NCBI GenBank assembly: GCA_963638105.1
Contig: CAVHPP010000013.1
Location: 1-53,046, forward strand
Source of the DNA: CAG-217 sp963638105
GTDB lineage: Bacteria; Bacillota; Clostridia; Oscillospirales; Acutalibacteraceae
Reading direction: 5' to 3'
Length of the DNA stretch: 53,046 bases
This document shows, one piece after another, positions 24,959 to 34,052 of the stretch. The position numbers and the translations under genes were made by a program. Under the pieces are notes generated by a model. That model was not told the origin of the DNA. It saw nothing but the letters and a program-made list of their open reading frames with translations, and searched no databases. Every line of letters starts with the position of its first letter. Positions within the stretch are counted from its first letter, which is position 1.

Positions 24959-25836
24959 TGCGTGTAGCCAGTGACTGGAAAGATTATGAACTGATAGATT
25001 GCTCTGCCGGCGAAAAGCTGGAGCGTTGGACCCGAGAAATTCTCATTCGACCGGACCCCCAGGTGATCTGGAACAGCCCGCGGAAGAATCGCTTGTGGGC
25101 ACAGCCGGGGGCACGCTATGTGCGCTCCCGCACCGGCGGCGGCAAGTGGCAGACCTTTAAGCGCATTCCCGCCGTGTGGCAGGTGCGCTATAAGGACCTG
25201 ACTTTTAATATCAAGACCATGGGCTTTAAGCACACCGGGCTGTTCCCGGAACAGGCTGTGAATTGGGATTTGGTGCGTGGCATGATCGAGAGTGCCGACC
25301 GCCCGGTTAAGGTGCTCAACCTGTTTGCCTATACCGGCGGTGCCACGGTTGCCTGCCTGAAATCCGGCGCAGAGGTAGTCCATGTGGACGCCTCCAAGGG
25401 TATGGTTCAGTGGGCCAAGGAGAATGCGGCCGCCTCCGGCGTGGCAGACGGCGCTGTGCGCTGGATCGTGGATGACTGTATCAAGTTTGTGCAGCGTGAA
25501 ATTCGCCGGGGCAATCGGTACGATATTGTGATCCTTGATCCGCCCAGCTACGGCCGGGGGCCAAAGGGCGAAATCTGGCACCTGGAAGATAATTTATATG
25601 ATTTTGTAACCCTGGTGCAGCAGGTGCTCAGCGACAACGCGCTGGCTGTGGTGCTGAATTCTTACACCACCGGCCTGTCTGCCTCGGTCATGCAATATAT
25701 TTTGGAAGATGTTTTGGTGCGTCGAATGGGCGGCTCTGTGTCTGCGGACGAGATCGGCCTGCCGGTGACGGAAACCGGCGGTGTGCTGCCCTGCGGTGCC
25801 ACCGCTGTGTGGAAAGGCAAAGATGGCAATTCTTGA
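24958..25836 (+). CDS. Class I SAM-dependent methyltransferase, RlmI-like (probable 23S rRNA)
   Basis: The 292-residue protein has SAM-binding motif I in LNLFAYTGGATVACLKSGA (about 114-132), the acidic motif VDASKGMVQWAKENA, and DPPSYGRGPKGE (about 196-207) as motif IV. This matches the C-terminal methyltransferase of the RlmI/COG1092 family. The N-terminal PUA domain of RlmI is lacking or reduced to about 100 residues. It probably methylates cytosine in rRNA, though the position is unknown. It starts one base into the glmM stop and overlaps ecfA1 by 14 bases. Confidence 0.8.
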   Translation: MRVASDWKDYELIDCSAGEKLERWTREILIRPDPQVIWNSPRKNRLWAQPGARYVRSRTGGGKWQTFKRIPAVWQVRYKDLTFNIKTMGFKHTGLFPEQAVNWDLVRGMIESADRPVKVLNLFAYTGGATVACLKSGAEVVHVDASKGMVQWAKENAAASGVADGAVRWIVDDCIKFVQREIRRGNRYDIVILDPPSYGRGPKGEIWHLEDNLYDFVTLVQQVLSDNALAVVLNSYTTGLSASVMQYILEDVLVRRMGGSVSADEIGLPVTETGGVLPCGATAVWKGKDGNS

Positions 25837-26698
25837 ATTTAACGATGTAACATTTACATATCCTTCGGATCCGGACGCCCCTAAGGATACACCGGCGCCC
25901 CACCCGGTCCTCAGTCACCTGAACTTGCAGATTGAGAAAGGCAGCTTTGTGGCGGTGCTGGGGCATAACGGCTCCGGTAAATCCACATTAGCCAAGCTTT
26001 CTAACGGCATTTTGTTTCCCCAAAGCGGGCAGGTGGTGGTAGACGGCACGCCGCTGACCCAGGACGAAGAGGTGGTCTATAACGCCCGCCGCAAGGTGGG
26101 TATGGTGTTTCAAAACCCGGACAACCAAATCGTCTCCTCTATTGTGGAGGAGGATGTGGCCTTTGGGGTGGAGAACCTGGGCGTGGAGCCTAAGGAATGT
26201 CGCCGTCGGGTGGACGCCGCCCTTAAGACGGTGGGTATGTACGAGGAGCGATTGAAATCGCCATCCAAGCTTTCCGGCGGTCAAAAACAGCGGGTAGCCG
26301 TGGCAGGCATTATCGCTATGCGACCCCTGTGCATTGTGCTGGACGAACCTACGGCGATGTTGGACCCCAGCGGCCGCCGAGAAGTGCTGGACACCGTGAA
26401 GAAATTGAACAAAGAAGAGGGGATCACCATTCTCCTTATCACCCACTATATGGACGAGGCGGTGCAGGCCGATCGGGTGGTGGTGATGGACGACGGCGTG
26501 ATCCGACTGGACGGCACGCCCCGAGAGGTTTTTGCCCATGTGGCGGAGCTGAAAGCCCTGGGACTGGATGTGCCCCAGGCAACGGAGCTGGCGGATCGGC
26601 TGGGCTTTGCCGATCACGCAGTATTAAACTCCGCAGAGTGTGTGGATGTATTGATTTCCAACTTGGAGGAACAAAAACTTGGCTGTACTGACCTGTGA
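25823..26698 (+). CDS. ecfA1: ECF transporter ATPase EcfA1
   Basis: The start at 25823 (MAILEFNDVTFTYPSD) is chosen since it matches ABC ATPase N-termini; the longer frame lies within the methyltransferase. The 291-residue ATPase has Walker A GHNGSGKST, Q-loop MVFQNPDNQIVSS, signature LSGGQKQR, Walker B CIVLDEPTAMLD and a His switch LLITHYMDEA. The QNPDNQ motif is typical of ECF (CbiO-type) ATPases. It pairs with EcfA2 and EcfT to form the energising core shared by several vitamin or metal S components. Overlaps ecfA2 by 20 bases. Confidence 0.95.
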   Translation: MAILEFNDVTFTYPSDPDAPKDTPAPHPVLSHLNLQIEKGSFVAVLGHNGSGKSTLAKLSNGILFPQSGQVVVDGTPLTQDEEVVYNARRKVGMVFQNPDNQIVSSIVEEDVAFGVENLGVEPKECRRRVDAALKTVGMYEERLKSPSKLSGGQKQRVAVAGIIAMRPLCIVLDEPTAMLDPSGRREVLDTVKKLNKEEGITILLITHYMDEAVQADRVVVMDDGVIRLDGTPREVFAHVAELKALGLDVPQATELADRLGFADHAVLNSAECVDVLISNLEEQKLGCTDL

Positions 26699-27548
26699 AA
26701 AACTCAATTACCGTTACAGTGTGGGTACGCCATTTGAAACGGCGGCGCTGCAAGATGTGTCTTTCTCCGTAGAGGAGAGCGAGATTGTCGGCATTATCGG
26801 TCACACCGGCTCCGGCAAGTCCACCCTGATTCAGCACTTAAACGGCCTGATAGAGCCGCAGTGCGGCAAAGTCTATGTAGGCGGCGAGGATATTTGGAGC
26901 AAGCAAAACCGCAAGCAAATTCGCCGTGTACGCTTTCAGGTAGGGCTGTGCTTTCAGTACCCGGAGTACCAAATTTTTGAAGAAGATGTGTACAAAGAGA
27001 TCGCTTTTGGTCCCAAGCAAATGGGACTGGACAGCGAGGAAATTCGCCGCCGGGTGTTCCATTCTATGGAATTGGTGGGTCTGTCCCGTGATTTTGCGGA
27101 GCAGTCGCCCTTTGATTTGTCCGGTGGTCAAAAGCGCCGTGTGGCCATTGCGTCCATTTTGGCAATGGAGCCGAAGGTTTTGATTTTAGACGAGCCCTGC
27201 GCCGGGTTGGACCCCCGGGGAAGGGATCAAATTTTAGATCTGATCCGTAGTTACCGGGACCGTACCGGGGCAACGGTGCTTTTCGTCTCCCACTCCATGG
27301 AAGATGTGGCGCGCATTTGCCGCCGCGTGCTGGTGATGCACCGGGGGCAGGTGGCTGCCTACGGCCCGGTGGCCGATGTGTACGCCAATGCGGAGGAACT
27401 GCGCCAAATGGGGCTGAATGTGCCCCAGGTAACGGATATTTTCTTAGAACTGCGGCGGCGTGGCGTACCGTGCCGCACGGATATTTTTACGGTTGACGAC
27501 GGCGTGCGGGAATTTCAGCGCCTAAAGAGAGAGGGGGTGCGCCTGTGA
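26679..27548 (+). CDS. ecfA2: ECF transporter ATPase EcfA2
   Basis: The TTG at 26679 lies eight bases after GGAGGA and gives a normal N-terminus (MAVLTCEKLNYRYS). The 289-residue ATPase has Walker A GHTGSGKST, Q-loop LCFQYPEYQIFEE, signature LSGGQKRR, Walker B LILDEPCAGLD and switch FVSHSMEDVA. YPEYQ replaces NPDNQ, as in EcfA2. It forms the second half of the nucleotide-binding dimer. ecfT starts at GTG inside its stop. Confidence 0.95.
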   Translation: MAVLTCEKLNYRYSVGTPFETAALQDVSFSVEESEIVGIIGHTGSGKSTLIQHLNGLIEPQCGKVYVGGEDIWSKQNRKQIRRVRFQVGLCFQYPEYQIFEEDVYKEIAFGPKQMGLDSEEIRRRVFHSMELVGLSRDFAEQSPFDLSGGQKRRVAIASILAMEPKVLILDEPCAGLDPRGRDQILDLIRSYRDRTGATVLFVSHSMEDVARICRRVLVMHRGQVAAYGPVADVYANAEELRQMGLNVPQVTDIFLELRRRGVPCRTDIFTVDDGVREFQRLKREGVRL

Positions 27549-28357
27549 ATTCCAGTATGACCATTGGTCAGTATTTTCCCGGCAACTCCCCGGTGCACCG
27601 TATGGACGCGCGTATGAAGATCGTGCTCACCTTTTTAATGGTGGTGGCGGTGTTCCTGTGCAAGAACTTTTGGTCACTGGGGCTGGCTATTGCCTTTATG
27701 ATCCTGGCGGTGGGGCTGTCCAAGATCCCGCCTAAGACCATCTTGAAGAGCATTAAGCCCCTGATCGTGATTATTCTCATTACCGGCGTTATTAACTTGT
27801 TTTACGGCGAAGGTGAGCCGCTGGTGAGCCTTGGCAAGCTGAAGATCACCATGGACGGTGTGATGACTGCTATTTTTATGGCTGTGCGCATTATCGAGCT
27901 GGTGATTGTAGGCAGTCTGCTTACTTACACCACCTCGCCTACGGAATTGACGGATGCGCTGGAGCGGCTGTTTAAGCCCCTAAAAGTGTTTAAGATTGAT
28001 GTGCATGTGATCGCCATGACTATGACAATCGCCTTGCGGTTTATTCCCACTTTGATCGAGGAAATCGACAAAATTATGGCGGCGCAAAAATCTCGGGGCG
28101 CCGATATGGAGAGCGGGGGACTGATCCGCCGCGCCAAAGGGCTGGTGCCCATCTTGATCCCCTTGTTCATCTCCTCTTTTCGCCGTGCCAATGAGCTGGC
28201 AGACGCTATGGAGTGCCGCTGCTATCGTGGTGGTGCCGGGCGCACCAAGATGAAAGAAATGCACCTGCATACCGGCGACTTTTTTGCGCTGGCGGCGGTG
28301 GTGCTGTATATTGCAGGCATTTTTGTGGTGAACCACTTTTTAGGTTCGGTGCTTTAA
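27545..28357 (+). CDS. ecfT: ECF transporter transmembrane component EcfT
   Basis: The GTG at 27545 overlaps the ecfA2 stop and follows GAGGGGG. The 270-residue protein has about six hydrophobic segments (for example 27-58, 72-90, 99-125, 240-265). The signature HRMDARMKIV is near the N-terminus, and two coupling-helix motifs are seen: AQKSRGADMESG and ELADAMECRCYRGG, the usual ARG-type sequences that dock EcfA1 and EcfA2. No S component is encoded in the window, so this is likely a shared module. truA follows 3 bases on. Confidence 0.95.
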   Translation: MNSSMTIGQYFPGNSPVHRMDARMKIVLTFLMVVAVFLCKNFWSLGLAIAFMILAVGLSKIPPKTILKSIKPLIVIILITGVINLFYGEGEPLVSLGKLKITMDGVMTAIFMAVRIIELVIVGSLLTYTTSPTELTDALERLFKPLKVFKIDVHVIAMTMTIALRFIPTLIEEIDKIMAAQKSRGADMESGGLIRRAKGLVPILIPLFISSFRRANELADAMECRCYRGGAGRTKMKEMHLHTGDFFALAAVVLYIAGIFVVNHFLGSVL

Positions 28358-28360
28358 GTT

Positions 28361-29116
28361 ATGCGGAATTTGTTATTGACCATTCGATATGACGGCGCAG
28401 ACTATCACGGCTGGCAGGTGCAAAAAAATGCCGTTACCGTGCAGGAAGTGTTCCAAAACGCGGTGGAAAAGGTGTTTGGTGCCCGACTGCCGGTAAAAGG
28501 CTGCTCTCGCACAGACAGCGGTGTGCACGCAAATTGCTATTTTGTCAGCTTCCAAACAGAGCTGTCCATTGCCTGTGACGGTGTGGTGCGGGCGCTGAAT
28601 ACGGCGCTGTCCAGGGATATTGCGGTGCTGGAATGCCAAGAGGTTCCCCTTGATTTTCACCCTCGGTACTGCTGCCGAGAGAAAGAATATGTGTATAAAC
28701 TGTACAACGGCGCTGTTCGGGATCCGTTTTTGCTGCGCTATGCGTACCAGTACCGCTATCCTATTCGGTTAGAGCGTATGCAGCAGGGGGCCAAGGCGTT
28801 CCTGGGCACCCACGATTTTCGCGGCTTTTGCAGTGCCCGCAGCGATGTGGAGGACACAGTGCGCACCATTACTGCCTTTACCGTAGAGCGCCGGGGAGAT
28901 ATGGTACTGTTTAAGGTCAGCGCAGACGGCTTCCTTTACAATATGGTACGCATTCTCGTTGGCACGCTGCTGTTTGTCAGCGAGGGCAAGATCGATCCGG
29001 CGGATTTGCCGGCGATCATTGACAGTGGGGAGCGCATACGCGCCGGTAAAACGGCGCCGCCCCAGGGGCTGTACCTGAACCGGGTGGCGTATGACCCGGC
29101 AGACTTAAAGATGTAA
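28361..29116 (+). CDS. truA: tRNA pseudouridine(38-40) synthase TruA
   Basis: The 251-residue protein starts MRNLLLTIRYDGADYHGWQVQ and has the catalytic Asp in GCSRTDSGVHAN (about 47-58). LYNMVRILVGTLLFVSEGK is the C-terminal substrate-binding signature. It converts uridines 38, 39 and 40 of the anticodon stem to pseudouridine. The pairing ecfT-truA is conserved in Bacillota. The next gene follows 19 bases on. Confidence 0.95.
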   Translation: MRNLLLTIRYDGADYHGWQVQKNAVTVQEVFQNAVEKVFGARLPVKGCSRTDSGVHANCYFVSFQTELSIACDGVVRALNTALSRDIAVLECQEVPLDFHPRYCCREKEYVYKLYNGAVRDPFLLRYAYQYRYPIRLERMQQGAKAFLGTHDFRGFCSARSDVEDTVRTITAFTVERRGDMVLFKVSADGFLYNMVRILVGTLLFVSEGKIDPADLPAIIDSGERIRAGKTAPPQGLYLNRVAYDPADLKM

Positions 29117-29135
29117 ACAGAAAGGCGGTGCTTTT

Positions 29136-30290
29136 GTGGAAGCGGAAGATCGGCAGGCGCTTCGGCGGGAACGCAAGCGCCAAAAAGATAAAAAAGTACG
29201 CAGGATCGTGTGGATTGTGCTGGCGGTGTTGTTGGCGGCTATCGTGATCCTAAAGCTGTGCGAGGTGGATTTTGGTCACCGGAGCAGTGGCACGGCGTCC
29301 GTGCTCTCCGGCAACTTTCCTTATGCGCTGGATGGCTCCGATGGGGTAACGGTTCATAAGCAGGGCGCAAAGCTGGCGGTGCTCACCGGCGGCTCCGTAA
29401 CCGTGCTGAACCCCTCAGACGGCAAGGAGGAATTCACTGCCGTGCACGGTTATGCCAATCCGATTACCGCGGCTTCCGACTCTTACCTGGTTACATACGA
29501 TCAGGGCGGCGCTAAGCTGCGACTGGATTACAGTGGTGAGAATTTGTACGAGATTGAGAGCAAGACCGGCCTGCTGTGCGCCGATGTGGCAGATGACGGC
29601 AAGGTGGTATATGCTGCCCAATCTGCGGATAAGCGCAGCGATATTCAGGTGATCACCAAGACTCGCGCGGATAAAATGAAATACAGCCTGTCCTACGGCT
29701 TTGTGACCAACATTGCCATTCGGGACAACGGCAGTCAAGTGGCTTTTGTAGCCATGAACAGTAAGGACGCACGCTTGCAGCCAAAGCTCTATTTGATGCG
29801 TGTAAAGGACACGGAGCCTTACGCCAGCTTTGACCTGCCCGGCACCCAGGTGCTGGACATAGCCTATCGAGGCAGCAGCCTGTATGTGGTGGGCGGCAGC
29901 TTTGTCAGCGTGGTAAACGGAGATAAGCTGGAGACGGTGCTGAAAAACGGCGAGATACAAACGGTAGCTTATGATTATAATGGCAGCGGCGATTTGATAC
30001 TGGCATACAGTTCTTATAGCAATGCCACGCAAAATACCGTAGCCCGGATCACCGCCGGCGGCAAGGTGCAAAAGCCCTTTACCGTGCAGGGTGCCATTAA
30101 GGATCTGTCCGCCTCCGGCAGTCGGGTAGCCGTGCTTTTTGCCGATAAAATCAAAATTTATAAGCTGTCAGACGGCAGTGTGGTACATACGGCGGATTGT
30201 ACGGACGCAGTCCGGTCCATCACCATGATGTCCTCCAATGTGTTTGTGCAGCGCCAGTCTGTGATTGAGAAAGAAGAGACCAAGTCTTGA
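29136..30290 (+). CDS. Membrane-anchored beta-propeller-like protein, DUF5711 type
   Basis: The GTG at 29136 follows AAAGGCGGTG. The 384-residue protein has a very basic N-terminus (RRERKRQKDKKVRR), one membrane segment (about 24-42), and a large extracytoplasmic domain with repeated WD/YWTD-like blades (for example ITAASDSYLVTYDQGG, VADDGKVVYAAQ, IRDNGSQVAFVA). This matches my recollection of DUF5711 proteins of Clostridia, often located before a CvpA-like gene; the family assignment needs a search. The topology would place the propeller outside the membrane. A cell-envelope role is only inferred. Confidence 0.7.
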   Translation: MEAEDRQALRRERKRQKDKKVRRIVWIVLAVLLAAIVILKLCEVDFGHRSSGTASVLSGNFPYALDGSDGVTVHKQGAKLAVLTGGSVTVLNPSDGKEEFTAVHGYANPITAASDSYLVTYDQGGAKLRLDYSGENLYEIESKTGLLCADVADDGKVVYAAQSADKRSDIQVITKTRADKMKYSLSYGFVTNIAIRDNGSQVAFVAMNSKDARLQPKLYLMRVKDTEPYASFDLPGTQVLDIAYRGSSLYVVGGSFVSVVNGDKLETVLKNGEIQTVAYDYNGSGDLILAYSSYSNATQNTVARITAGGKVQKPFTVQGAIKDLSASGSRVAVLFADKIKIYKLSDGSVVHTADCTDAVRSITMMSSNVFVQRQSVIEKEETKS

Positions 30291-30955
30291 GTATTTTGGA
30301 TTATATATTGATCGCCTTGGTGGTACTTATGGCGGTATGGGGCTTTCGGCGGGGGCTGCTGTCCGGTTTGATCGGCACAGCCAAGTACGCTGTGGGTGTG
30401 CCGGTGTCCCTGTTCGTCAGCCGGCAGTATTACCAAGCGGTGTATGATAAGCTGGTGGAGCCAAAGGCCCTTGCCAAGGTGCAGGAAAAAATCGCCGGCG
30501 CCTCCGGTGTGGACACCTTTATGGCCGCCTTGCAGGAGAAAATGCAAGCGCTGCCCCAGGCGTTGCAAGGGGATTATGACTTTGCCGCGCTAAAAAAAGG
30601 CAGCGCCAAAACGGCTGCGGATTTTGTGATGCAGCAGCTGGTGGATCCGGCGGCTTGCCTACTGGTAAAAATCGCATTATTTTTATTATCGTTCATAATT
30701 ATTGCCTTGATTTGTTGGCTGCTTTCCGCTATGCTAAGGAAGAAGCAGGGCAAAAAGACGGTATTTACCCGAACCAACAGCCTATTGGGCGGTGCCTTTG
30801 GGCTGGTTAAGGGGTGTCTGTTTTTGGTGCTGGTCAGCGGCATTTGGGCGTACCTGGCCGGCAACGACTGGCTGCCGAAAGATAACGGTGCATACGCGTT
30901 CTTTGCAGACAGCGCCATTTTAGAATATATGGAAACTTTGCTTCCCACACTATAG
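30287..30955 (+). CDS. CvpA family membrane protein
   Basis: The TTG at 30287 overlaps the stop of the previous gene (TTGA). The 222-residue protein has an N-terminal hydrophobic segment followed by MAVWGFRRGLLSGLIGTAKY, typical of the CvpA/colicin V production family, and two further hydrophobic segments (about 120-145 and 165-190). In other bacteria CvpA family proteins are associated with colicin export or bile-salt and envelope stress. No bacteriocin gene is seen here. pgsA begins 11 bases later. Confidence 0.75.
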   Translation: MSILDYILIALVVLMAVWGFRRGLLSGLIGTAKYAVGVPVSLFVSRQYYQAVYDKLVEPKALAKVQEKIAGASGVDTFMAALQEKMQALPQALQGDYDFAALKKGSAKTAADFVMQQLVDPAACLLVKIALFLLSFIIIALICWLLSAMLRKKQGKKTVFTRTNSLLGGAFGLVKGCLFLVLVSGIWAYLAGNDWLPKDNGAYAFFADSAILEYMETLLPTL

Positions 30956-30966
30956 GAGGACCTGTT

Positions 30967-31593
30967 ATGTCTACATTAAAAGAAAATGTGCACGACCTGT
31001 TTGACGGCTGGAATACCATTCCCAACTGGCTGTCCTTTATCCGCATTGCGCTGATCCCGGTGTTTGCTGTGCTGTTTGTTCAGGGGCATCAACTGGTGGC
31101 GGTGATCGTGATGATCTGCGCTGCGCTAACCGACCTGTTCGACGGCAAGATTGCCCGCAAGTTTAATCAAGTGAGCAATCTGGGGAAGATCTTAGACCCC
31201 ATTGCGGATAAGCTGTCCCAAATGGCGATTGTAATCGTGCTGTTGTACACCTACTGGGAGAACCCCATTAAGTATCTGTTTTTCTTCTTTATTGTGAAAG
31301 AGGTGCTGATGTTGCTGGGCGGCGCGCTGCTGCTGTCCAAGGGTATGCGCCCCACCGCAGCAGAGATCTGGGGCAAGGTAGCCACCAATGTGTTTTACAT
31401 TGCCATGATTATTATTTTAGCCTTTGGCGAGAACGGCGCTTTGTGTGATGTGACCCACTTTACGCTGCCGTCCGTGGTGACCTGGGTGCTGGTGGCGCTG
31501 TCCGCCGTGTCTGCCTTGGTATCTCTCCTGGGCTATGTGCCGGGATTTTTGAAGCAGCTGAAAGAGAACAAGGCACAAAACACTGCCAAATAA
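30967..31593 (+). CDS. pgsA: CDP-diacylglycerol-glycerol-3-phosphate 3-phosphatidyltransferase
   Basis: The 208-residue membrane protein begins with an unusual 15-residue leader before the family start IPNWLSFIRIALIPVF. The CDP-alcohol phosphotransferase motif is complete: D-G-x2-A-R-x8-G-x3-D-x3-D, spread over DLFDGKIARKF and LGKILDPIADKLSQ. It transfers phosphatidyl from CDP-DAG to glycerol-3-phosphate, the first step to phosphatidylglycerol. Start behind TAGGAGG. Relatives in the same family make other phospholipids, so PgsA is the best but not the only reading. Confidence 0.85.
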   Translation: MSTLKENVHDLFDGWNTIPNWLSFIRIALIPVFAVLFVQGHQLVAVIVMICAALTDLFDGKIARKFNQVSNLGKILDPIADKLSQMAIVIVLLYTYWENPIKYLFFFFIVKEVLMLLGGALLLSKGMRPTAAEIWGKVATNVFYIAMIIILAFGENGALCDVTHFTLPSVVTWVLVALSAVSALVSLLGYVPGFLKQLKENKAQNTAK

Positions 31594-31618
31594 GCAATAT
31601 TCATCAGGAGATCGATTT

Positions 31619-33940
31619 ATGAAACAACAGATGTGTGCCCGCTGCGGTGAACGCCCGGCGGTGATCTATATTCAAAAAATGGAGGGCGATGAGGTAAAGC
31701 CGGAGGGGCTTTGTATTCAGTGCGCCCGGGAGCTGAACATCGGCTCCATCAACCAGATGATTGACAAGCTGGGCATCTCTGACGAAGAACTGGAGCAGGC
31801 GTCTGAGCAGATGAGCCAGTTTATGGAGAATATGGGCGATTTTAACTTTGGCGATATGAGCGGGATGTTCAATTCGGAGAATATGGACGGCGCCCAGACC
31901 ATGCCCTTTGCAAATCTTTTTGGCAACGCCGGAGAACTGGCTGTGGATGAGGACGAAAGCGGTCAAAAGCAGGGCAAGAAGCGTGGAAAAAAAGGCAACA
32001 AACGCCAAAAGGACGACGGCAAAAAGTACCTGAACACCTACTGCACCAACCTGACCGGAAAAGCCCGGGACGGCAAGCTGGACGCCATTATCGGCAGAGA
32101 GCAGGAAATCTCCCGCACGGTACAAATCCTGTGCCGCCGTACCAAGAATAACCCCTGCCTGATCGGTGAGCCGGGCGTAGGTAAAACGGCCATTGCCGAG
32201 GGGCTGGCCATTCGCATTGCCAAGGGGCAGGTGCCTGCCCGCCTGGCAGACAAAGAGATCTATTTGCTGGATCTCACCGCATTGGTGGCCGGCACCCAGT
32301 TCCGTGGCCAGTTTGAGGGTCGGATCAAGGGCTTGGTGGACGAGGTGAAAGCCCAGGGCAATATTATTTTGTTCATTGACGAGGTGCACAATCTGGTGGG
32401 CACCGGCGACAGTGAGGGCACCATGAACGCGGCGAATATTCTGAAGCCCGCCCTTTCTCGCGGTGAAATCCAGGTGATCGGCGCTACCACCTTTACCGAG
32501 TATCGTAAGTTTATTGAGAAGGACGCCGCCTTGGAGCGCCGGTTCCAGCCGGTGAAGATCGAGGAGCCGTCCGTGGAGGATGCCTACAAAATGCTGCTGG
32601 GCATTAAGGGCTATTACGAGCAGTACCATAAGGTGCAAATTTCAGACACCTTGGTCTATAAAGCGGTGCTGATGAGCGAGCGGTATGTAACGGACCGTTA
32701 CCTGCCGGATAAAGCCATTGACCTGCTGGATGAAAGCTGCACCTGTGCCAATTTGCGCAACCCGGCCATCAGCCAGGCCCAGATCCTGGAAGACAAAAAA
32801 CGAAATTTGCAGGAGAATATTGAAAATCTGTCCGAACCTACGGAGGAGGACCAGCAGATCGACTATGAGTTGATCTCTAAGCTGAAAACCGAAGTGATGG
32901 CCATTGACGAAAAGCTGCCTGCTTTGCAAGAAAAGGCCAGGGACAATCAGGTACTGGAGGCGGATATTGCCAGCGCCATCTCCATGTGGACAGGGATCCC
33001 TGCTGCAAAAATCGAACAGGGCGATATTCAAAAGCTGGCCGGTTTGGAGCCGGAGCTGAAAGCCCATATCATCGGCCAGGATGAAGCCATTGAAAAGGTT
33101 GCCGCAGCTGTGCGCCGAGGTCGGGTACAAATCAGTCCCCGTAAGCGGCCCCAGTCCTTTATCTTTGTAGGTCCCACCGGCGTAGGTAAGACGGAACTGG
33201 TGAAGCAGTTGGCTGCTTATATGTTTGACACGCCGGACGCGCTGATCCGCCTGGATATGAGCGAGTATATGGAGAAGTTTTCTGTTTCTCGGATCATTGG
33301 TTCGCCTCCCGGTTATGTGGGCTATGACGACGCCGGGCAGTTGACGGAGAAAGTACGGCGCAAGCCTTACAGCGTGATTCTGTTTGACGAGATTGAAAAG
33401 GCCCATAAAGATGTGCTGAACATTTTGCTGCAAATTCTGGACGAGGGTCGGATCACAGATGCACAGGGTCGCACGGTGAATTTTGAAAACACCATTATTG
33501 TGATGACCTCTAATGCCGGTTCTACCGACGCTGCCACTGTGGGCTTTGGCAAGTCCCAGGGGGATATGAACCGGGATGTGACCATGAAAGCCCTGGAGCG
33601 CTTCCTCCGCCCGGAATTCCTGGGTCGAGTGGACGAGGTGATCGTCTTTAACAAGCTGACCTTTGAGAACTTCCAGCGGATCGCCCGCCTGATGGTGGAT
33701 GAACTGGTGCCCGGCATGCAGGACAAGGGCATTACCCTGACCTATGACGACAGTGTGCCGGTGTATTTGGCAAAGATCGCCTATGGTTCCAAGAAGAACG
33801 CCCGCGGTTTGCGTGACGCGGTGCGCCGCCAGGTGGAGGACCAGCTGGCAAGTGCATTGGTGTTCCATCAGGATCAGGACATTCAGGCGATTGCATTGAC
33901 TGCAGGTGACGATGGCGTGCAGCTGCAAATCAATCCGTAA
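31619..33940 (+). CDS. ClpE-like AAA+ unfoldase with N-terminal zinc finger
   Basis: The 773-residue Clp/HSP100 ATPase lacks the usual Clp N-domain. Instead residues 6-35 carry a zinc finger (C6, C9, C32, C35), as in ClpE and McsA, followed by an acidic stretch and a lysine-rich linker (about 116-140). AAA domain 1 has Walker A GEPGVGKTA (about 182) and FIDEVHN; a middle coiled coil lies at about 395-450; AAA domain 2 has GPTGVGKTE (about 519) and FDEIEKAH. A VGF tripeptide near residue 641 is the usual ClpP-docking loop. It probably works with ClpP on damaged proteins. A terminator follows at once, closing the long operon. Confidence 0.88.
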   Translation: MKQQMCARCGERPAVIYIQKMEGDEVKPEGLCIQCARELNIGSINQMIDKLGISDEELEQASEQMSQFMENMGDFNFGDMSGMFNSENMDGAQTMPFANLFGNAGELAVDEDESGQKQGKKRGKKGNKRQKDDGKKYLNTYCTNLTGKARDGKLDAIIGREQEISRTVQILCRRTKNNPCLIGEPGVGKTAIAEGLAIRIAKGQVPARLADKEIYLLDLTALVAGTQFRGQFEGRIKGLVDEVKAQGNIILFIDEVHNLVGTGDSEGTMNAANILKPALSRGEIQVIGATTFTEYRKFIEKDAALERRFQPVKIEEPSVEDAYKMLLGIKGYYEQYHKVQISDTLVYKAVLMSERYVTDRYLPDKAIDLLDESCTCANLRNPAISQAQILEDKKRNLQENIENLSEPTEEDQQIDYELISKLKTEVMAIDEKLPALQEKARDNQVLEADIASAISMWTGIPAAKIEQGDIQKLAGLEPELKAHIIGQDEAIEKVAAAVRRGRVQISPRKRPQSFIFVGPTGVGKTELVKQLAAYMFDTPDALIRLDMSEYMEKFSVSRIIGSPPGYVGYDDAGQLTEKVRRKPYSVILFDEIEKAHKDVLNILLQILDEGRITDAQGRTVNFENTIIVMTSNAGSTDAATVGFGKSQGDMNRDVTMKALERFLRPEFLGRVDEVIVFNKLTFENFQRIARLMVDELVPGMQDKGITLTYDDSVPVYLAKIAYGSKKNARGLRDAVRRQVEDQLASALVFHQDQDIQAIALTAGDDGVQLQINP

Positions 33941-33951
33941 ATGGAAACGGT

Positions 33952-33983
33952 AAGAGCAGAGAGCGTGTCTTTCTGCTCTTTTT
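33952..33983 (+). terminator. Terminator of the ruvC-to-clpE run
   Basis: AAGAGCAGA (33952-33960) pairs with TCTGCTCTT (33972-33980), then further T. It lies 11 bases after the ClpE-like stop. Confidence 0.85.
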
Positions 33984-33986
33984 ATA

Positions 33987-34015
33987 TTGACAGGCAACCC
34001 ACAGGGTTGTATCAT
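33987..34015 (+). promoter_or_regulatory. Promoter of the M20 peptidase gene
   Basis: TTGACA (33987-33992), 17-bp spacer, TATCAT (34010-34015). It sits immediately after the upstream terminator. Confidence 0.7.
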
Positions 34016-34052
34016 TAAATCATAGAACATTTGTAGGAAATGGTGATGAACG

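Noticed and set aside
30287..30955. Colicin/bacteriocin production locus because of the CvpA-like protein
   Set aside because: CvpA-family proteins are widespread; no toxin, immunity or export gene is nearby.
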